Source: Candidatus Zixiibacteriota bacterium (GTDB taxonomy: Bacteria; Zixibacteria; MSB-5A5; SM1-73). From it: a DNA stretch of 22,349 nt. Below, in pieces: positions 15,085 to 22,349 of the stretch (the first letter of the stretch is position 1; every line of letters begins with the position of its first letter). The notes beneath the pieces were generated by a model. It ran no database searches. It was not told where the DNA came from and was given only the letters and a program-made list of their open reading frames with translations. Position numbers and translations under genes: made by a program. The stretch is from the NCBI GenBank assembly GCA_023129805.1, contig JAGMBK010000010.1, positions 1-22,349 of the forward strand, in the 5' to 3' direction.

Positions 15085-16557
15085 ATGACAGAAAATATTT
15101 TATACTACGGCGATAACCTTGAGATTCTTCGTCGATACATCAAGGATGAGACAGTTGACCTTATTTATCTCGACCCTCCGTTCAAAAGCAATCAGGATTA
15201 TAACGTTCTTTTCGCCGAACAAAACGGCAGCCGTAGCGCCGCTCAAATAAAGGTCTTTGAGGACACATGGGAATGGAACACGGTTGCGGCGGCGGCTTAT
15301 CAAGAGATAGTTGAAAGTGGTCACCAAAGAGTATCGCAGGCGATGCAGGCCTTTCGGACATTCTTAGGCGAAAGTGATATGATGGCTTATCTTGCAATGA
15401 TGGCTCCGCGATTGGTAGAGCTTCATCGAGTATTGAAACCCACAGGGTCTATTTATCTGCATTGTGATACAGCGGCAAGTCACTATCTAAAAATGCTTAT
15501 GGATGCTGTTTTCTCAAGTAGGAATTTTAGGAATGAAATTATTTGGTGTTATCGTGGTGGAGGTAGATCTAAGAAAGATTTTGGAAGAAAGCATGATGTC
15601 ATTCTAAGATACACAAAAACGAACAAACTGAAGTTCTACTCTGATTCAGTAAGAGTACCGTATCAAGCAGAAGGTATTGGCCGTACTGATGATTCTATGT
15701 GGGGTAGGCATAAGGGAACAGCGAAGGTTTATAAGCCCCACCCGAAAGGAAAAGTCCCCGAAGACTGGTGGGCTATGGATGCTCTGAATGCCAACTCGCC
15801 GGAACGTCTTGGATACCCTACGCAAAAGCCTGAAATGCTCTTGGAGCGCATAATTAAAGCGAGTACTGACCGGAATGATATTGTTCTTGACCCATTTTGT
15901 GGCTGTGGCACAACAATAGCAGTGGCACAAAAACTGAAACGCCGATGGATAGGGATTGATATTACGCATCTGGCAGTTGCGTTAATGAAGCATCGACTCG
16001 AAGATATGTTTGGCGAAAAAATTCGTAAAACTTATGAAGTCGTAGGTGAGCCAACCGATTTGTCCGGTGCCAAACAGTTAGCAAAAGATGATCCGTATCA
16101 GTTCCAGTGGTGGGCGCTTGGATTAGTTGGCGCACGTCCTGTTGAACAAAAAAAGGGAGCGGACAAGGGAATAGATGGTCGGCTTTATTTCCATGATGAG
16201 CCGGATAGCAGTAAGGCAAAGACGAAGCAAATCATACTTTCAGTTAAGGCCGGGCATGTAACAGTATCACACGTCAGAGACTTGCGTGGTGTCGTAGAGC
16301 GTGAAAAGGCAGCAATTGGCGCCCTGATTTCTATTGAAAAGCCAACAAAACCGATGCGGGCTGAAGCGACTACTGCGGGATTCTATAAGTCGCCCTGGCA
16401 GAAGAAACCTTATCCACGGTTGCAGATTATTACAATCGAGGAACTGCTAAACGGCAAGAGGATAGATTGCCCACCTCTTGGGCAGGTGAATGTAACTTTC
16501 AAGAAGGCGCCAAAGGCCAAAGACGCCCCAGCCGAGCAAAAAGGCCTTGATTTTTGA
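15085..16557 (+). CDS. Beta-class DNA methyltransferase fused to a nuclease-like domain
   Basis: 490 residues, with GAGGT 11-15 bp upstream. Motif IV comes first (YLDPPF, 28-33) and the AdoMet-binding motif I later (LDPFCGCGTT, 268-277, then IGID). This is the beta-class order of N6-adenine or N4-cytosine methyltransferases; DPPF is more usual for adenine. A target-recognition region lies between (about 155-245). From about residue 335 a second domain starts (FQWWALGLVGARP). It has GIDG (362-365) and IILSVKAG (383-390), matching the Mrr-like PD-(D/E)xK layout D...xxK with Ser in place of the usual Glu or Gln. So this may be a one-protein restriction-modification enzyme, or a methylase with an inactive or altered nuclease. 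No separate restriction gene is visible. Inverted-end repeats lie on both sides. Confidence 0.87.
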   Translation: MTENILYYGDNLEILRRYIKDETVDLIYLDPPFKSNQDYNVLFAEQNGSRSAAQIKVFEDTWEWNTVAAAAYQEIVESGHQRVSQAMQAFRTFLGESDMMAYLAMMAPRLVELHRVLKPTGSIYLHCDTAASHYLKMLMDAVFSSRNFRNEIIWCYRGGGRSKKDFGRKHDVILRYTKTNKLKFYSDSVRVPYQAEGIGRTDDSMWGRHKGTAKVYKPHPKGKVPEDWWAMDALNANSPERLGYPTQKPEMLLERIIKASTDRNDIVLDPFCGCGTTIAVAQKLKRRWIGIDITHLAVALMKHRLEDMFGEKIRKTYEVVGEPTDLSGAKQLAKDDPYQFQWWALGLVGARPVEQKKGADKGIDGRLYFHDEPDSSKAKTKQIILSVKAGHVTVSHVRDLRGVVEREKAAIGALISIEKPTKPMRAEATTAGFYKSPWQKKPYPRLQIITIEELLNGKRIDCPPLGQVNVTFKKAPKAKDAPAEQKGLDF

Positions 16558-16574
16558 CCGAGCAATTAGGCTTT

Positions 16575-16640
16575 AGTTCGTCGGTCAGGCCACCTGACAC
16601 CTAGATGAGTCAGGAGCATGGGGCTTCTAACCTACAAACT
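16575..16640 (+). repeat. Inverted-end structured element, copy 2
   Basis: It starts AGTTCGTCGGTCA and ends TAACCTACAAACT, a 13-bp imperfect inverted pair of ends. It keeps both internal hairpins of copy 1 in shortened or G-U-tolerant form: CAGG/CCTG (16586-16596) and AGGAGC with GCTTCT. It begins 18 bp after the methyltransferase stop codon. Confidence 0.65.
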
Positions 16641-16659
16641 CATTATTGGGAGGCTTAGA

Positions 16660-16800
16660 ATGAGCAAGGAAGAACGTAAAACCACTCTCCGGGGACGTGA
16701 TGCGGAGACTGGACGGTTTATTCCCATAGAAGATGCTCGACGACGTCCCAAAACAACAGTCGTAGAGAGAGTTCCATTGCCCAAAAAGCACAAGAAATAG
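16660..16800 (+). CDS. Small basic conserved protein (46 aa)
   Basis: ATG at 16660 is chosen because GGGAGG lies 7-12 bp upstream; an earlier ATG at 16618 is inside the repeat element and has no ribosome site. The product starts MSKEERKTTLRGRDAETGRF and continues to a RRRPKTTVVERV core and a Lys/His-rich tail. The RDAxTGRFxP...A.RRPxTTVxE pattern is one I recall as a recurring family of tiny uncharacterised proteins in diverse bacteria. No membrane segment, no Cys, strongly basic, so nucleic-acid binding is possible but unproven. It follows the methyltransferase by 102 bp on the same strand and may belong to the same unit. Confidence 0.65.
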   Translation: MSKEERKTTLRGRDAETGRFIPIEDARRRPKTTVVERVPLPKKHKK

Positions 16801-16915
16801 TAGTTTGTTCCTTGTGTGTCTGTCGAATCCCCTGATCCGACAGCCGGGGTGCCCCACCGCTTGCGCTGAGTTGCGATTCACTTTGCACGTAGCGAGCTGT
16901 TCTCCGTTTGGCTCA

Positions 16916-16957
16916 CCATTTATGGTGAGTTTCGAACCATTTATGCTGAGTTTCGAA
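16916..16957 (+). repeat. 21-bp tandem duplication
   Basis: Two adjacent 21-bp units starting CCATTTATG and ending GAGTTTCGAA differ at one base. The first unit overlaps a CTCACCAT/ATGGTGAG hairpin. Confidence 0.75.
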
Positions 16958-17100
16958 GCATTCTGATATCTAACCCTTTGTCTCTCTTTCCACAAAGAGC
17001 AAATATACCTTAACTTCAATGGTGAAAAGGATAGCTCCACCGTTTATGTAGGGCATATCTTGTTTTGCGCTCGTCTTGAAATTCGTATGAATGCATACGC

Positions 17101-17200
17101 ATCCCCCTTTAGTAAAGGGCGATTTAGGGGGATTTGTCAACTTCCGAATCCACTTCCCTCTTCTAACGGGCGATGCAGACAATTCAATGCTCTCCTAAAT
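17101..17200 (+). repeat. CCCCCTTT-type palindrome with a tail shared with 4371-4400
   Basis: ATCCCCC (17101-17107) pairs with GGGGGAT (17127-17133) around an inner CCCTTTA/TAAAGGG hairpin. The 30 bp at 17171-17200 match 4371-4400 at 24 positions, including ACAATT and ATGCTCTCCT. The same palindrome type also precedes the 4371 copy. Confidence 0.55.
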
Positions 17201-17220
17201 AGGCGGAAAAGAGATTCGAT

Positions 17221-17751
17221 ATGAACCATCCAATTGATCGTGACCCTCAGATTTCTCCAAGAGAAGACTCCAAGCACTTGAAGCTCTTGGAAACATTGAT
17301 CGATAAGATCATCAAAAAATTAGATAACAACTCCTGTCAGCCCAAAATCCGGGATGCCTTAGAAGCTATCAAGCTTAAACAGGATGTGGTTAAAACCTCT
17401 GAAGCCGAAAAGATGTTTTGGGAGCTAATAGGGTCTATAAGAACATCCGAATTGTCCAAACTCTATCCTGAACCTACCAGCCTCCAAGCCCAAATTCAAG
17501 AGACCATCTTAGGCCTAAAAGACCTCGTAAAAAACGGCATTCTTCCGCTCAAGACGGTTACCGACGCTTTCAATCAAGCCAGATCCAAACAAGGAAGGCT
17601 TACCTATCGCCGGATGGCCCGGCTCCTTTCCGCCATGGGATTCACAAGGGCGAAAACACCCAACGGGTGCTCCGCCATCATCTGGGATGACAAACTGCTT
17701 CCTCAAGACAAATTCTCTGACACACAGAATCCCGGCAACCAGGAAGGCTGA
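17221..17751 (+). CDS. Uncharacterised protein with possible winged-helix C-terminus
   Basis: 176 residues; a GGAAAAGAG stretch lies 7-15 bp before the ATG. I do not recognise the family. The protein is soluble, without signal peptide or membrane segment. The N-terminal two-thirds is charged and mostly helical, with KLLETLIDKIIKKL-like amphipathic stretches (about 20-35). The C-terminal part (about 115-160) reads TVTDAFNQARSKQGRLTYRR, then LLSAMGF and NGCSAIIWDDKLL. This resembles the helix-turn-helix with wing found at the end of some phage or plasmid replication proteins, but that is only a resemblance. It stands alone between the modification island and housekeeping genes, with repeats on both sides, so it may be part of the acquired material. 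Confidence 0.6.
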   Translation: MNHPIDRDPQISPREDSKHLKLLETLIDKIIKKLDNNSCQPKIRDALEAIKLKQDVVKTSEAEKMFWELIGSIRTSELSKLYPEPTSLQAQIQETILGLKDLVKNGILPLKTVTDAFNQARSKQGRLTYRRMARLLSAMGFTRAKTPNGCSAIIWDDKLLPQDKFSDTQNPGNQEG

Positions 17752-17779
17752 AAAAAAACAAAAATGAGCTCCCAAACGC

Positions 17780-17912
17780 CCAGAAAGCCCAGAACCGCCA
17801 GTATCGTAGTTTGTAACCTGCTGACGCACAGAAACCTAGCAAGCAGGACGGGTGAGACAAAAAATGAAAATCAACTCCAGAAAGCCCAGAAACGCCAGTA
17901 TCGCAGTTTGTA
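17780..17912 (+). repeat. Direct repeat, 36 bp, two copies 97 bp apart
   Basis: 17780-17815 and 17877-17912 both start CCAGAAAGCCCAGAA and end AGTTTGTA, with two mismatches over 36 bp. The spacer holds a CCTGCT/AGCAGG stem (17817-17847). The AGTTTGTA end equals the outer end of the inverted-end element at 14916. Confidence 0.75.
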
Positions 17913-17933
17913 GACAATCTGCTGTCCCGAAGA

Positions 17934-17962
17934 TTGACAGAGGAGAGATTTTTGCTTATATT
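17934..17962 (+). promoter_or_regulatory. Promoter of the phosphohexomutase gene
   Basis: TTGACA (17934-17939), 17-bp spacer, TATATT (17957-17962). The expected start near 17969 leaves a short leader of about 20 nt with AAGGAAA before the ATG at 17990. It lies downstream of the ATG at 17852, which argues against that longer start. Confidence 0.8.
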
Positions 17963-17989
17963 TTAAAGAAACTAAAAAAGGAAATTTTT

Positions 17990-19333
17990 ATGGCTAACGT
18001 TGACCAAACCATATTCAAAGCCTACGACATAAGGGGAATTTATCCGGATCAGCTCGATGAGAAGATCGCCTATAAGATAGGAAGGGCACTGATTGCGTAT
18101 CTTAAGCCTGAGACTGTAGTGGTGGGCAGAGACATGAGGCTATCCTCACCCAAGCTATGGGAGAACCTGATCCGGGGAATTACTGAGGGTGGAGCAGATG
18201 TAGTTGACATCGACTTGGTCTCCACCGACTGCCTGTATTTTGCAGTGGGCATGTACGGCTACGACGCCGGCGTGATGATCACCGCCTCTCACAATCCCCC
18301 TGAGTATAATGGATTCAAGATGTGCAAAAAAGACGCGGTGCCCCTCAGCGGTGAGTCGGGAATAGACCAGATAAAGGAGCTGGTTTTGAAAAACGATTTT
18401 CCGCCTTCGCAGAAGGTAGGAAAGGTAAAGAAGCGGGATGTGGAGCATGCCTATGTTCAGCATGTCCTATCCTTTGTGAACAGGGAGAAAATAAAGCCGT
18501 TTAAGATCGTCATCGATGCCGGCAACGGAATGGCAGGAAAGATCATACCCGGGCTTTTCTCCCATCTTCCCTGCAAGCTGATCCCCATGTTCTTTGAGTT
18601 GGACGGCTCCTTCCCCCACCATCTGGCCAGCCCGATTGAGCCGGAAAATATCGCTCCACTGCAAGAAAGGGTGCTTCAGGAGAAAGCAGACCTGGGAGCG
18701 GCGTTTGACGGAGATGCAGATCGTATGTTTTTGGTGGACCAAAACGCCAATCCTCTGGGCGGCGACATGGTGACCGCTTTGGTGGCGAAAAGTCTTTTAA
18801 GGAAGGAAAAAGGAACCGCCATCTTATATAATCTGATCTGTTCCAAAGCCGTTCCCCAGGTGATTGAAAGGGAGGGTGGGAAAGCCATTCGCACCCGGGT
18901 GGGGCATGCGTTGATTAAGCCATTGATGAAAAAACATAACGCCATCTTCGGAGGGGAACATTCCGGACATTTCTATTTTCGGAATAACTGGTTTGCCGAT
19001 TCGGGTATGATCGCGCTTTTAGTCTGCCTGGAGCTGATCTCGGAGGAGGGTCAACCTCTTTCGGCTTTGGTGAGATCCATTGATCCCTATTTTCGCTCCG
19101 GAGAGATCAATAGCCAGGTGGAGAATATCGGTGAGAAATTGAAGCAAATCGAGAAACACTACTCTGATAGCAAAATCGACCATCTGGATGGGTTGACCAT
19201 TGATTTCGGAGATTGGTGGTTCAATCTTAGACCTTCCAACACCGAGCCTCTACTTCGCCTTAATATCGAAGCCACCTCCAAAGAGATACTGGATAAGAAA
19301 AAAGAGGAGCTTTTGAGGCTAATTCGCAGTTAA
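17990..19333 (+). CDS. Phosphomannomutase/phosphoglucomutase
   Basis: 447 residues from ATG at 17990, with AAGGAAA 6-12 bp upstream. A longer frame from 17852 is open but carries repeat sequence and precedes the promoter, so it is not the start. The alpha-D-phosphohexomutase motifs are complete: the N-terminal FKAYDIRG (9-16), the phosphoserine loop TASHNP with Ser100 (98-103), the Mg-binding DGDADR (240-245), the sugar-binding GEHSGH (322-327), and the phosphate-binding RPSNTEP (414-420). The GEHSGH loop and the length fit the dual-specificity PMM/PGM group (as in AlgC/ManB). It interconverts hexose 1- and 6-phosphates, feeding sugar nucleotides for LPS, capsule or glycans, which fits the kdsB gene downstream. 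Confidence 0.93.
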   Translation: MANVDQTIFKAYDIRGIYPDQLDEKIAYKIGRALIAYLKPETVVVGRDMRLSSPKLWENLIRGITEGGADVVDIDLVSTDCLYFAVGMYGYDAGVMITASHNPPEYNGFKMCKKDAVPLSGESGIDQIKELVLKNDFPPSQKVGKVKKRDVEHAYVQHVLSFVNREKIKPFKIVIDAGNGMAGKIIPGLFSHLPCKLIPMFFELDGSFPHHLASPIEPENIAPLQERVLQEKADLGAAFDGDADRMFLVDQNANPLGGDMVTALVAKSLLRKEKGTAILYNLICSKAVPQVIEREGGKAIRTRVGHALIKPLMKKHNAIFGGEHSGHFYFRNNWFADSGMIALLVCLELISEEGQPLSALVRSIDPYFRSGEINSQVENIGEKLKQIEKHYSDSKIDHLDGLTIDFGDWWFNLRPSNTEPLLRLNIEATSKEILDKKKEELLRLIRS

Positions 19334-19478
19334 AGAATCTACAAACCAGAATTGTCAGAGGATAATGGGGCGCGAAATTTCTCTTAACAGAGTCTGTCCC
19401 GGGGGCAAAAAAAGCTCAAGAAATCGGTAGAAATTTCGATAATATAGATGTACCTTGTGCAAAATGGGAAAGTTGTTT

Positions 19479-20297
19479 ATGCAGACAGACCAGATAGCAG
19501 AAAAAATGGATGTGCGCCCAAAAGGGGAACCTAAGGTTCTGGTGGTGGACGACGACGACCGCATCCGTTCCCTGCTTTTGGATACTCTTGCCGCTTTGGG
19601 CTATCACGCCTTGGGCGCAAAAAATGGAGAGGAAGCTTTAACACTTCTGGAGACAGAAAAGTTAGACCTGGTGATCACAGATGTGAGAATGCCTAAGTTG
19701 AATGGACTCTCCTTGCTTAAGAATATCAAAAATCTAAATCCTCTTTTGCCGGTCTTAATCATCACCGGCTACAATTTCACCTACACAAAGGACCAGGCTA
19801 TGGAGGGTGGAGCCGATGGTTTTCTGGCAAAGCCTTTCAGGATCGGTAAAATTGAGGAGCTGATGCGCAAGGCCTTGGGAATTAAGGAGACCACCAGGGA
19901 CAGACCCTATCGGCTCAAAAAGATTCTGGTGGTAGATGACGATGACCAGCTTCGTAACATGCTTTTAGAGGTCTTAAGCAGTCTGGATTATTTTCCCATA
20001 GGTGTAGAGGACGGAGAGCAAGCCTTAGATCAGCTACAGATTCAGGATTTTGATCTGGTTGTCTCTGACATCCGCATGCCTAAAATGGATGGGCTTACCC
20101 TGCTTAAGAATATCAAACAGATGGCTCCTGGCCTTCCGGTGGTTATGATCACCGGCTTTCCCTCCACCTGCCCGGTTCAAAAAGCCATGCAGGAAGGGGC
20201 GGATGGCTACCTGGCCAAGCCCTTCCGTATTGAGAGGATCGATGATCTGATGCACGATCTCCTGTACGGTGAGGGGGAGGCACCCTCTGTTCCCTGA
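19479..20297 (+). CDS. Response regulator made of two tandem receiver domains
   Basis: 272 residues if started at ATG 19479, which has GGGAAAG upstream; ATG 19464 or TTG 19455 are possible and would add 5-8 residues. Receiver 1 (about 18-130) has the acidic pocket VDDDD, phospho-acceptor Asp68 (VITDVRMPK), Thr96 (IITG) and Lys118 (LAKPF). Receiver 2 (about 148-262) has VDDDD, Asp197 (VVSDIRMPK), Thr225 (MITG) and Lys247 (LAKPF). The two halves are clearly duplicates of each other and both keep all active-site residues. There is no output domain and no histidine kinase nearby, so it probably acts by protein contact or as a phosphate relay or sink. The partner is unknown. Confidence 0.88.
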   Translation: MQTDQIAEKMDVRPKGEPKVLVVDDDDRIRSLLLDTLAALGYHALGAKNGEEALTLLETEKLDLVITDVRMPKLNGLSLLKNIKNLNPLLPVLIITGYNFTYTKDQAMEGGADGFLAKPFRIGKIEELMRKALGIKETTRDRPYRLKKILVVDDDDQLRNMLLEVLSSLDYFPIGVEDGEQALDQLQIQDFDLVVSDIRMPKMDGLTLLKNIKQMAPGLPVVMITGFPSTCPVQKAMQEGADGYLAKPFRIERIDDLMHDLLYGEGEAPSVP

Positions 20298-20615
20298 TGC
20301 CAATTTTCTGATTCCAAAAATTCCCGTTAGAACCCCTTCAAACCAATCTCTTTATTCTGTGTCCACAACTGGAGGTGTGCGTTTACAACCATACCACAAC
20401 CAAAGTTTCAGCCCGCGTTCGCCAGCATGAAAGCAGACCCCTAAATTTGTAGGCCCGAAATGTCCCCATTTGGGGACTTTCGGACAATTGGTACATTATG
20501 TTTTTTTTAAGGGCAGGATAAATTCCCTCCCTATGCTACAACAGCTTATCAATTTCTCTGCATCCTGAGAACTTCAGGCAAAGCTTTCGCAAGATAACCG
20601 GTTTGTTTTTTAATC
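20298..20615. other. Intergenic region with one hairpin
   Basis: About 320 bp without a gene I can support. The only clear structure is at 20455-20483: CCGAAA and GTCCCCA pair with TGGGGAC and TTTCGG, a 13-bp stem with one bulged T and a 2-nt loop (so at least one closing pair opens). It is not followed directly by a T tract, though eight T occur about 20 bp later. Confidence 0.5.
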
Positions 20616-20644
20616 TTGACAGAGACAAGAATTTGCATTATCCT
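20616..20644 (+). promoter_or_regulatory. Promoter of gatC
   Basis: TTGACA (20616-20621), 17-bp spacer, TATCCT (20639-20644); start expected near 20651 with a leader of about 30 nt. Confidence 0.7.
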
Positions 20645-20679
20645 TTTGTTGTAATTCAAATCAGTGTCAAGGAGCAATT

Positions 20680-20967
20680 ATGCCAATAACCTTAAAAGAT
20701 GTGGAGTATGTGGCTAACTTGGCTAAATTGGAGCTTTCCCAAAAGGAGAAGGTTAAGTTTCAAAAAGAGCTGGATAACATCATAAAATATATTGATCAGC
20801 TAAATGAATTGAACACGGAAAACGTCCTCATAACCTCACGTGTGGTCCCTCTGGAAAACGTTTTCCGGGAGGATAGGGTTTTGCCCTCCCTTCCTCAAGA
20901 TAATGCTTTAGCCAATGCTCCCCAGAAAAAAGACGGTTTCTTCAAAGTGCCAAAGGTGATTGGATAA
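20680..20967 (+). CDS. gatC: Asp-tRNA(Asn)/Glu-tRNA(Gln) amidotransferase subunit C
   Basis: 95 residues, the normal GatC size, with AAGGAG 7-12 bp before the ATG. It has the helical N-terminus typical of GatC (ITLKDVEYVANLAKLELSQKE, then ELDNIIKYIDQLNELNTE). The extended C-terminal tail carries VPLENVFREDRV and ends FFKVPKVIG, the segment that wraps GatA. GatC stabilises the GatAB complex that converts misacylated Glu-tRNA(Gln) or Asp-tRNA(Asn) to the amide form. The usual gatA neighbour is absent: a terminator follows directly and the next gene is kdsB, so gatA and gatB must lie elsewhere. Confidence 0.93.
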   Translation: MPITLKDVEYVANLAKLELSQKEKVKFQKELDNIIKYIDQLNELNTENVLITSRVVPLENVFREDRVLPSLPQDNALANAPQKKDGFFKVPKVIG

Positions 20968-20994
20968 GAGGATTTGTGATTTGATTCTGATAAG

Positions 20995-21030
20995 ATGGCG
21001 GTCCTTATTTTAGGATCGCCATAATTTTTT
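20995..21030 (+). terminator. Intrinsic terminator of gatC
   Basis: ATGGCG-G-TCCT (20995-21005) pairs with AGGA-T-CGCCAT (21012-21022), an 11-bp stem with one G-U pair and a 6-nt loop, followed by AATTTTTT. Its tail ends just before the -35 box of the next promoter. Confidence 0.92.
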
Positions 21031-21031
21031 G

Positions 21032-21060
21032 TTGACAACCAACCGCCAGTTTCGTAAAAT
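21032..21060 (+). promoter_or_regulatory. Promoter of the kdsB-pyrG operon
   Basis: TTGACA (21032-21037), 17-bp spacer, TAAAAT (21055-21060). Expected start near 21067, leader about 45 nt. Confidence 0.8.
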
Positions 21061-21110
21061 GCCATCTGAATTGTAACTCTTTTTTATCCGCAGAAACCTG
21101 TGAGAAAGAG

Positions 21111-22349
<1,239 letters not shown>

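Larger units (their letters stand above)
16801..17220. other. Intergenic region rich in short repeats
   Basis: 420 bp with no gene I can support. It contains the 21-bp tandem pair at 16916-16957, a CGTATG/CATACG hairpin at about 17084-17099, and the palindrome and tail at 17101-17200. No promoter of the TTGACA type was found for the gene at 17221. Confidence 0.5.

Noticed and set aside
16916..16957. Tandem repeats as a CRISPR array
   Set aside because: Only two directly adjacent units without spacers; no cas genes in the window.
17852..17989. Extended N-terminus of the phosphohexomutase from an ATG at 17852
   Set aside because: The extension encodes repeat sequence, the promoter at 17934-17962 lies after it, and the family N-terminus begins at 17990.

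Overview
The window looks like a chromosomal segment from a Gram-negative bacterium, probably an uncultured FCB-type or related candidate-phylum lineage. The reasons are two gingipain-like C25 proteases that end in paired dockerin-type repeats, a remnant of a type IX-type C-terminal sorting domain, a kdsB gene for Kdo/LPS synthesis, and intergenic DNA crowded with palindromes and 7-bp tandem repeats. This placement is inferred from gene content; nothing in the window fixes the taxon.

Layout. Positions 1-559 (minus) hold the N-terminal part of a lipoprotein with Ig-like domains. Positions 910-1203 (plus) hold a decayed C-terminal sorting domain with an in-frame stop. Positions 1407-3614 (minus) encode a secreted C25 protease with a terminal dockerin pair. 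Positions 4570-9388 (minus) are a MacAB-like export cluster in transcription order: periplasmic adaptor, two paralogous FtsX/MacB-type permeases, then the ATPase. Palindrome-rich DNA separates its last three genes. Positions 10085-13723 (plus) encode a second, larger C25 protease with extra Ig-like and amidotransferase-like domains and the same dockerin pair; it has a good promoter, a long leader and a strong terminator.

Positions 14103-16800 look like an acquired DNA-modification island. It holds a DUF4145-type zinc-ribbon protein, a beta-class DNA methyltransferase fused to a nuclease-like domain, and a 46-residue basic protein. Two diverged copies of a 66-76 bp element with inverted ends sit on either side of the methyltransferase. 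After an unrecognised gene (17221-17751) come housekeeping genes on the plus strand: a phosphohexomutase, a double-receiver response regulator, gatC, and kdsB overlapping the start of pyrG. The kdsB-pyrG pair is coherent because PyrG makes the CTP that KdsB uses.

The most unusual material is intergenic. (1) A three-module palindromic mosaic at 4211-4273, 4447-4550 and 5382-5488, in which one copy lacks the middle module and looks like an empty site. (2) The inverted-end elements around the methyltransferase. (3) Nested inverted repeats that fold like cloverleaves at 6964-7052 and 13935-14066. (4) Three unrelated 7-bp tandem arrays, one of them inside kdsB and one inside the sorting-domain remnant. 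Plus-strand promoters are unusually clear: TTGACA/TTGACT with 16-17 bp spacing to TATATT, TATAAT, TATCCT or TAAAAT.
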